Shown here in pieces: positions 6,925 through 10,595 of a DNA stretch of 10,595 nt (position 1 is its first letter; each line of letters opens with the position of its first letter). The stretch comes from UMGS755 sp045132895 (lineage in GTDB: Bacteria; Bacillota; Clostridia; UBA1381; UBA9506), in NCBI GenBank assembly GCA_045132895.1, contig JBGUTC010000047.1, forward strand, positions 1 through 10,595, in the 5' to 3' direction. Below the pieces are notes generated by a model. The model was not told where the DNA came from. It ran no database searches and was given only the letters and a program-made list of their open reading frames with translations. Made by a program: the position numbers and the translations under genes.

Positions 6925-6958
6925 AAAAAGGGCTGCATTGACGCTGCAGCCCTTTTTT
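6925..6958 (+). terminator. Intrinsic terminator after fucI
   Basis: GGGCTGCA (6930-6937) pairs with TGCAGCCC (6945-6952) around a 7-nt loop, extended by five A-T pairs; the T run is 6953-6958. It lies 12 nt after the fucI stop and ends the fucose operon. Confidence 0.92.
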
Positions 6959-6975
6959 ATTTTATTACATTTCTG

Positions 6976-6989
6976 TGGAAACGGTTGCA
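6976..6989 (+). promoter_or_regulatory. cre-like operator overlapping the lipoprotein promoter
   Basis: TGGAAACGGTTGCA matches the low-GC Gram-positive catabolite-responsive element consensus TGWAANCGNTNWCA at 12 of 14 positions, with the central CG and the TG...CA ends intact and partial dyad symmetry. It covers most of the -35 hexamer (6985-6990), a position where a CcpA or other LacI-type repressor would block transcription. It could be chance: a poorer match exists at the ddh promoter. Confidence 0.35.
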
Positions 6990-7013
6990 AACATCAGGGA
7001 AATATGCTAAAAT
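6985..7013 (+). promoter_or_regulatory. Promoter of the lipoprotein gene
   Basis: TTGCAA (6985-6990) and TAAAAT (7008-7013) are 17 nt apart, and a TG one base before the -10 (7005-7006) makes it an extended -10. Start expected near 7020, with a leader of about 33 nt. Confidence 0.7.
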
Positions 7014-7052
7014 AAAAGATAATGTATTGTTAAGTTTTAGGGAGTTGTCATC

Positions 7053-7664
7053 ATGAAAAAAATATTAGGCATATTGTTTCTTTGTTGCATGGCGGTGTCG
7101 CTTTTTTCAGGCTGTGCATCATCGTTATATATGCGGGATCAGGCAATGAGGGAAAATCAGGTTCTTGCGCGGATACCGGTTCCGGAAGCAACGCCAAAAC
7201 CGGAAAACGCAGAGAAAAAACCGGATACAGATCAATGGGCGCGGGAAATGAAAAGCCGCTGGATGGAAATTGAAAACAATTTAAGTGGTGACAAAAAAAC
7301 GACCAATTCTTTAGGTGTTTCTTTTTATTACGGTGAATATTTGCTTAAAAAAGTTGTGGTGCCCGCAGGGACTTACGGTGAAGATGATATTGGCTACCAG
7401 CGGGAATATTACTACGATGAAAACGGATTTTTTTTCGCCATGCTGACAAAAGGCAACCAGAATATGCGCTTTTACTTTAAAAACGGCTGGTTGGAGCGTT
7501 GGCTGAACGAAGTGGGCGAGGTTGTTGACCGTCCGAACGAGAATGAAGATTTTGCGGAGTTTGACAGTGTCTTGTTTCAGGAAGCGGATACTCTTTTACA
7601 GATTTTCTCCATGGACTATCAGAATTTAATAGGTGTAGTGTCAGGGGAGAAGACTTCAGAGTAA
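7053..7664 (+). CDS. Putative lipoprotein of unknown function
   Basis: A 203-residue protein with a lipoprotein signal peptide: MKK, a hydrophobic core (4-18), then FSGC with the acylated Cys at 21. The -3 residue is Phe, where Leu is usual, so the lipobox is slightly atypical. A linker rich in Pro, Lys and Glu (about 43-60) resembles a wall-spanning tether. The rest looks beta-rich and aromatic, with GVSFYYGEYLLKKVVVPAGT (85-104), YQREYYYDENGFFF (112-125) and MRFYFKNGWLERWL (135-148), followed by an acidic tail region. I recognise no family. It would be anchored to the outer face of the membrane. AGGGAG lies 8 nt before the ATG. It has its own promoter and lies 77 nt upstream of alr. In C. 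difficile the germination lipoprotein GerS precedes alr2, but I cannot show that this protein is related. Confidence 0.75.
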   Translation: MKKILGILFLCCMAVSLFSGCASSLYMRDQAMRENQVLARIPVPEATPKPENAEKKPDTDQWAREMKSRWMEIENNLSGDKKTTNSLGVSFYYGEYLLKKVVVPAGTYGEDDIGYQREYYYDENGFFFAMLTKGNQNMRFYFKNGWLERWLNEVGEVVDRPNENEDFAEFDSVLFQEADTLLQIFSMDYQNLIGVVSGEKTSE

Positions 7665-7673
7665 AGCGGAAAT

Positions 7674-7702
7674 TTGACGGATGGACAATGTTAGAATACA
7701 AT
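7674..7702 (+). promoter_or_regulatory. Promoter of alr
   Basis: TTGACG (7674-7679) and TACAAT (7697-7702), each one base from consensus, with a 17-nt spacer. Start expected near 7709, about 33 nt before the preferred alr ATG. It sits in the short gap after the lipoprotein stop, so alr can be transcribed alone as well as by read-through. Confidence 0.65.
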
Positions 7703-7741
7703 AAACTCTGAAGGTTGTTGTGAAAGGAAATGGTGGCAAGC

Positions 7742-8896
7742 ATGAAAAATTATCATCAATCTCCTCGTTATTATCGATGCTTTGCAGCGATTGATTTAAG
7801 TGCAATCGAGGAGAACTTTTTACAACTGAAGTCATGTATACAGCCGGGCGTTAAGGCTCTTGCCGTTGTTAAGGCGGATGCATATGGTCATGGCAGTGCA
7901 GTTATTTCAAAATGCCTGGAACCGCAGGTTGATTACTTTGCTGTCGCATGCATCGATGAAGCGATTGAACTTCGGGAAAGCGGGATTAAAAAGCCGATAC
8001 TGATACTTTCTTACACAGCACCGATGTTATACGAAGAATTGCTTCGCTATCAGATTACAGCAACGATTTATTGCCGTAAGGAGGCAGAACAGCTATCGGT
8101 AGTAGCCCTGCGTCAGGGGAAAAAGGCGAAAGTTCATGTACCGGTGGATACGGGTATGGGTAGAATCGGTGTGTCGCCGGACGATACCGGGGCAGATACC
8201 GTTCTTCATATAGCAGGTCTTGAGGGCATTGAACTGGAGGGTATCTTCAGTCATTATGCCTGTGCAGATTTTGCAGACAAAAGGGATGCAGACGGCCAGA
8301 CAAAACTGTTTGACGATTTTATTTCCCGCCTGGATGCCAGGGGCATCACGGTTCCGATTAAGCATATTTGCAACAGCGCAGGAACTATGGATTTTACCAA
8401 ACAATATGATATGTGTCGCTTAGGCATTGCCCTGTATGGACTGTATCCTTCTGAGGAAGTGCAGGAAGGGCGCGTGCCACTGAAGCCGGCTATGGAAATT
8501 GTGAGTCATGTTGTGCATGTTAAAACGGTTCCGAAAGGTTTTAAAATTGGTTACGGTCATGTATATGAGGCGCCGTCAGAGCGAACGATTGCAACGGTTT
8601 CTATTGGCTATGCGGATGGCTTTAACCGTTGCCTGACCGGTGTGGGATATGTTTTGATAAACGGTAAAAAGGCTCCGGTTGTGGGAAAAGTTTGTATGGA
8701 TCAGATTATGGTGGATGTCACAGGGCTCGAAGAGGTTTCTGTCGGCGATCATGCAATTATTATCGGGCGAAGTGGCGAGGAAGAGATTACGGCAGAAGCT
8801 TTCGGAGCGATGTGTCATAGCTTTAACTATGAAGTGGTCTGTAACTTTATGCCTCGAGTAAAAAGGGAGTACTACCAAAATGGAAAAATCATATAA
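7742..8896 (+). CDS. alr: Alanine racemase
   Basis: PLP-dependent fold-type III racemase (EC 5.1.1.1) that makes D-alanine for peptidoglycan. The ATG at 7742 is preferred because the AAAGGA run at 7723-7728 nearly touches the upstream in-frame ATG at 7730; that start would add MVAS. The product is 384 residues, usual for the family. The N-terminal barrel carries the PLP lysine in AVVKADAYGHG (K44, Y48), then VDTGMGRIGV (R141) and SHYACAD. The C-terminal domain has the catalytic Tyr in SIGYADGFNR (Y290), the block GKVCMDQIMVDV (C318, M319, D320), and NYEVVCNFMPRVKREY near the end. The position of the lysine that is carbamylated in the Geobacillus enzyme (K129 there) is Pro134. The enzyme should be active; the Pro may alter kinetics. 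No clear terminator follows. Confidence 0.95.
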   Translation: MKNYHQSPRYYRCFAAIDLSAIEENFLQLKSCIQPGVKALAVVKADAYGHGSAVISKCLEPQVDYFAVACIDEAIELRESGIKKPILILSYTAPMLYEELLRYQITATIYCRKEAEQLSVVALRQGKKAKVHVPVDTGMGRIGVSPDDTGADTVLHIAGLEGIELEGIFSHYACADFADKRDADGQTKLFDDFISRLDARGITVPIKHICNSAGTMDFTKQYDMCRLGIALYGLYPSEEVQEGRVPLKPAMEIVSHVVHVKTVPKGFKIGYGHVYEAPSERTIATVSIGYADGFNRCLTGVGYVLINGKKAPVVGKVCMDQIMVDVTGLEEVSVGDHAIIIGRSGEEEITAEAFGAMCHSFNYEVVCNFMPRVKREYYQNGKII

Positions 8897-8927
8897 AACA
8901 AGGATTTTGATCAGAACTTTTTTTAAG

Positions 8928-8988
8928 GTACATGATGAAGGATTCTCTAAAGTCACGGAGGGCTTTCCGTGATGTGCAAAAATTTTTG
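8928..8988 (+). other. Structured intergenic segment with hairpin and AT palindrome
   Basis: TCACGGA (8953-8959) pairs with TCCGTGA (8966-8972) around a 6-nt loop. An outer helix GTACA (8928-8932) / TGTGC (8973-8977) can close over an unpaired A-rich strand. A 12-bp perfect palindrome CAAAAATTTTTG (8977-8988) follows at once. As the T run starts about 10 nt after the hairpin, it is not a textbook terminator for alr; it may be a weak terminator, a leader structure for the downstream permease gene, or an operator region. I do not recognise a known riboswitch class. Confidence 0.4.
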
Positions 8989-9031
8989 TAAACATATAAC
9001 ATCATGATATGTCAAACATTAATTTTTGTAA
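8981..9031. repeat. 11-bp direct repeat upstream of the permease gene
   Basis: AATTTTTGTAA occurs at 8981-8991 and 9021-9031, 40 bp apart, flanking an inverted repeat ACATAT (8992-8997) / ATATGT (9007-9012). The set lies just upstream of the permease ribosome binding site and could be a regulator site; no convincing promoter hexamer pair was found here. Confidence 0.35.
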
Positions 9032-9037
9032 TAGAAT

Positions 9038-9044
9038 AGGAGGA
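9038..9044 (+). promoter_or_regulatory. Ribosome binding site that decides the permease start
   Basis: AGGAGGA, 6 nt before the ATG at 9051. The in-frame ATG at 9009 has no such site and would add 14 polar residues ahead of the first membrane helix. Confidence 0.8.
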
Positions 9045-9050
9045 TTATTT

Positions 9051-9962
9051 ATGTGGTTAGTTTTTACTCTGGTAACAACTCTATTGTGGGGCGCGGCAGA
9101 ACTGTTTTATAAAAAAGGTTCCCATGCTGAAAACAAGTATGACCATTTAAGAGTGTGCGTTTTGGTCGGCGCGGTTATGGGGATTCATGCTATTGTCACC
9201 TTACTGACTTCTGATGTAGGCTACAATCCTATGAATCTGATTGCATACCTGCCGGTATCTTTATGCTATATTGTGTCTATGGCTTGTTCTTTCTTCGGTA
9301 TCAGATTCATTGAGGAATCATTGGCAGATCCGATTGAAAACACTGCCGGTGCAATGTGTTCCCTTTTGTGTGTCATCTTTTTAGGTGAAAAAATTGCGCC
9401 TGCTGTCTGGGTTGCCATTGCAATTATTGTCATCGGTATTATTGGTGTAACGTATACAGAAAACAGCCATGAAATCAACAGAAAACAAAAACTGGGTAAA
9501 AAACTGGCGGTTGTTGCTTTTCTGATGCCGTTCTGCTATGCCATCATTGATGCGGTAGGAAGCTTTCTGGATATTTTCTATCTGGAAATGGGAACCAGTC
9601 CGTTAATTGGCATCACAGAAGAAAACATTGAGTTAGTAGCAAATATTTCCTATGAATTAACCTTTGCAATTTGCGGCCTGATTCTGTTCGTTTTCATGAA
9701 ACTGAAACATGTTAAGTTTGAATTGCCGAAACAGAAAGACAAGGCACTGGCTGCAATTTGTGAAACAGCCGGACAGCTTACATATGTGTATGCTATGAGT
9801 GGCAACGGTGCCATTGCGGCGCCGATTCTGTCTTCGGTTTGTGTTGTTTCTCTGCTACTGTCCAGAATTTTCTTAAAAGAAAAACTGACAAAGAAGCAGT
9901 ACCTGTTTATCGGTATTATTATCGTGGGAATTTTAATGCTTGGTGTCTTAGAAGGAGAATAA
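9051..9962 (+). CDS. DMT-superfamily permease (EamA-type)
   Basis: A 303-residue inner-membrane transporter with about ten hydrophobic helices in two EamA-like halves. The first half starts at the N-terminus (LVTTLLWGAAELFYKKGS, 7-24) and ends with the typical LGEKIAPAVWVAIAIIVIGIIGV (111-133). The second ends with the matching SRIFLKEKLTKKQYLFIGIIIVGILMLGV (271-299). Such [FL]-x-E-[KR] motifs before the last helix of each half are the EamA hallmark. A hydrophilic stretch at 138-152 links the halves, and a loop at 180-195 is longer than usual. The start is fixed by the AGGAGGA site. Family members export or exchange amino acids, nucleosides or other small metabolites; the substrate cannot be predicted. 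It appears to be a single-gene unit ending at a shared terminator. Confidence 0.9.
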   Translation: MWLVFTLVTTLLWGAAELFYKKGSHAENKYDHLRVCVLVGAVMGIHAIVTLLTSDVGYNPMNLIAYLPVSLCYIVSMACSFFGIRFIEESLADPIENTAGAMCSLLCVIFLGEKIAPAVWVAIAIIVIGIIGVTYTENSHEINRKQKLGKKLAVVAFLMPFCYAIIDAVGSFLDIFYLEMGTSPLIGITEENIELVANISYELTFAICGLILFVFMKLKHVKFELPKQKDKALAAICETAGQLTYVYAMSGNGAIAAPILSSVCVVSLLLSRIFLKEKLTKKQYLFIGIIIVGILMLGVLEGE

Positions 9963-9983
9963 CAGGCTCTTATAAAAACAAAA

Positions 9984-10020
9984 CAAAAGCCAGGTCGCAT
10001 TGCGACTTGGCTTTTGCTTT
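9984..10020. terminator. Bidirectional terminator between DMT and MATE genes
   Basis: CAAAAGCCAGGTCGC (9984-9998) pairs with GCGACTTGGCTTTTG (10002-10016), 15 pairs with one G-T, around a 3-nt loop. T-rich sequence follows on the plus strand, and the A-rich 9974-9988 gives the T run for the minus-strand gene, whose stop is 10 nt away. Confidence 0.9.
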
Positions 10021-10025
10021 TATGT

Positions 10026-10595
10026 TCAGTTTTTTACAACGGCCGGAGAGCCGGCGATGGTATCTCTTTGTAATTTCCGGATTGCGGGAATATAAACAGC
10101 CAGCAATGCCAAGATAGACAGCGTCCATCCAACAGGCCAGACGGTATATAAAAATGTCAAATTGGGGAAGAAGGGGAAAATCCAGTAAACCCATATAAAT
10201 CGTAGCAGACATAGGAAGATGAGACTTGTAATCGTCGGCGGAAACGGTTTTCTCATGCCTTTCAAAACGCCACCTAAAACCTCATTGATACCGCAAATAA
10301 AGTATGTACTGGAAATTAACACCATCTTTTGCCGTGAATACTGTATAACAGCAGGGGAGGCGGTCATCAGCGAGGAAAGTTCCTTTGAGAAAATGGCGGA
10401 CAGAGAGCCCAATGTGGCGCCAAATATGGTTGTAACCAATGTTGCTTTTACAGCAATCTGTTTCACGCGACTGATGTTTCCGGCTCCGATATTCTGGGAA
10501 ACGTAGGGAATGGTAGCAAGAGATGGTGCCAGAGAAATCTGATACAGAATGCCGTCAAACTGGTTGGCGATGGCGATACCCGTGGTGGCGTCAGC
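10026..10595 (-). CDS. MATE-family multidrug/metabolite efflux transporter, C-terminal part (truncated by window edge)
   Basis: The last 189 residues of a cation-driven MATE (multi-antimicrobial extrusion) transporter on the minus strand. The frame is open to the window edge, so the GTG at 10466 is internal and not the start. Reading from the edge gives residues such as IANQFDGILYQISLAPSLAT and then PYVSQNIGAGNISRVKQIA (10509-10446), the latter a hallmark of the family where the second half of the protein begins. The following helices include SSTYFICGINEVLGGVLKGM (10315-10256), the conserved 'G..GGVLRG' region before the last helices. The C-terminus is a short polar tail after a final helix at about 10120-10070. 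The substrate is unknown. The upstream gene context lies outside the window. Confidence 0.92.
   Translation of the reverse strand, partial: ADATTGIAIANQFDGILYQISLAPSLATIPYVSQNIGAGNISRVKQIAVKATLVTTIFGATLGSLSAIFSKELSSLMTASPAVIQYSRQKMVLISSTYFICGINEVLGGVLKGMRKPFPPTITSLIFLCLLRFIWVYWIFPFFPNLTFLYTVWPVGWTLSILALLAVYIPAIRKLQRDTIAGSPAVVKN

Noticed and set aside
6157..6990. 277-codon open frame on the minus strand antisense to fucI
   Set aside because: It lies over the well-matched 3' half of fucI and its terminator, has no family resemblance (scattered Cys, Asn and Arg, no domain pattern), and is explained by the codon bias of fucI.
8576..8995. 139-codon minus-strand open frame over the end of alr
   Set aside because: It overlaps conserved alanine racemase sequence, the product is low in recognisable features, and no promoter or ribosome binding site supports it.
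1..10595. Mobile elements, phage, CRISPR arrays, tRNA or rRNA genes, toxin-antitoxin or defence modules
   Set aside because: I saw no transposase or integrase frames, no regularly spaced repeats, no cloverleaf sequence and no recognisable defence domains; every long coding region is assigned to a metabolic, transport, regulatory or lipoprotein gene.

Overview
The window reads as a chromosomal stretch of a low-to-mid GC Bacillota bacterium (an anaerobic clostridial or negativicute-type lineage fits; the genus cannot be resolved from the sequence alone). Supporting this are the meso-diaminopimelate dehydrogenase, strong AAGGAGG-type ribosome binding sites, canonical sigma-A promoters, U-tailed intrinsic terminators and a short lipoprotein of Gram-positive style. 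There is no sign of insertion sequences, phage genes, CRISPR, rRNA or tRNA. The genes are ordinary metabolic, cell-wall and transport genes in small transcription units with clear punctuation.

Layout. (1) 1-1018: the C-terminal part of an OPT-family oligopeptide transporter, followed 3 nt later by a small PqqD-like protein and an intrinsic terminator. (2) 1110-2779: a textbook promoter (TTGACA-17-TATAAT) driving ddh (meso-DAP dehydrogenase, lysine/peptidoglycan precursor synthesis), a strong hairpin terminator, then ppa (family I inorganic pyrophosphatase). (3) 2791-2832: a shared bidirectional terminator between ppa and the converging regulator gene. (4) 2831-6958: an L-fucose module. It has a minus-strand AraC-type regulator divergent from a plus-strand GH29 alpha-L-fucosidase without a signal peptide, then L-fucose isomerase (fucI), closed by a terminator. 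The 136-bp divergent region is very AT-rich and holds a consensus promoter for the regulator and an activator-type (-10 only) candidate promoter for the fucosidase. (5) 6976-8896: a promoter overlapped by a cre-like sequence, a 203-aa lipoprotein of unknown function, then alr (alanine racemase) with its own good promoter. (6) 8897-9962: a leader with inverted and direct repeats, then a ten-helix DMT/EamA permease. (7) 9984-10595: a bidirectional terminator and the C-terminal part of a minus-strand MATE efflux transporter that runs off the window.

Functionally, the fucosidase would release fucose inside the cell from imported fucosides, and FucI would convert it to L-fuculose. The kinase, the aldolase and a dedicated transporter are not in this window. 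ddh and alr both feed peptidoglycan precursor synthesis but sit in separate units. I do not see an undescribed multi-gene system. The points most worth a second look are the Pro at the usual carbamylated-Lys position of the alanine racemase, the OPT-PqqD coupling without a visible radical SAM partner, the face-to-face promoter arrangement in the fucose control region, and the lipoprotein-alr pair.
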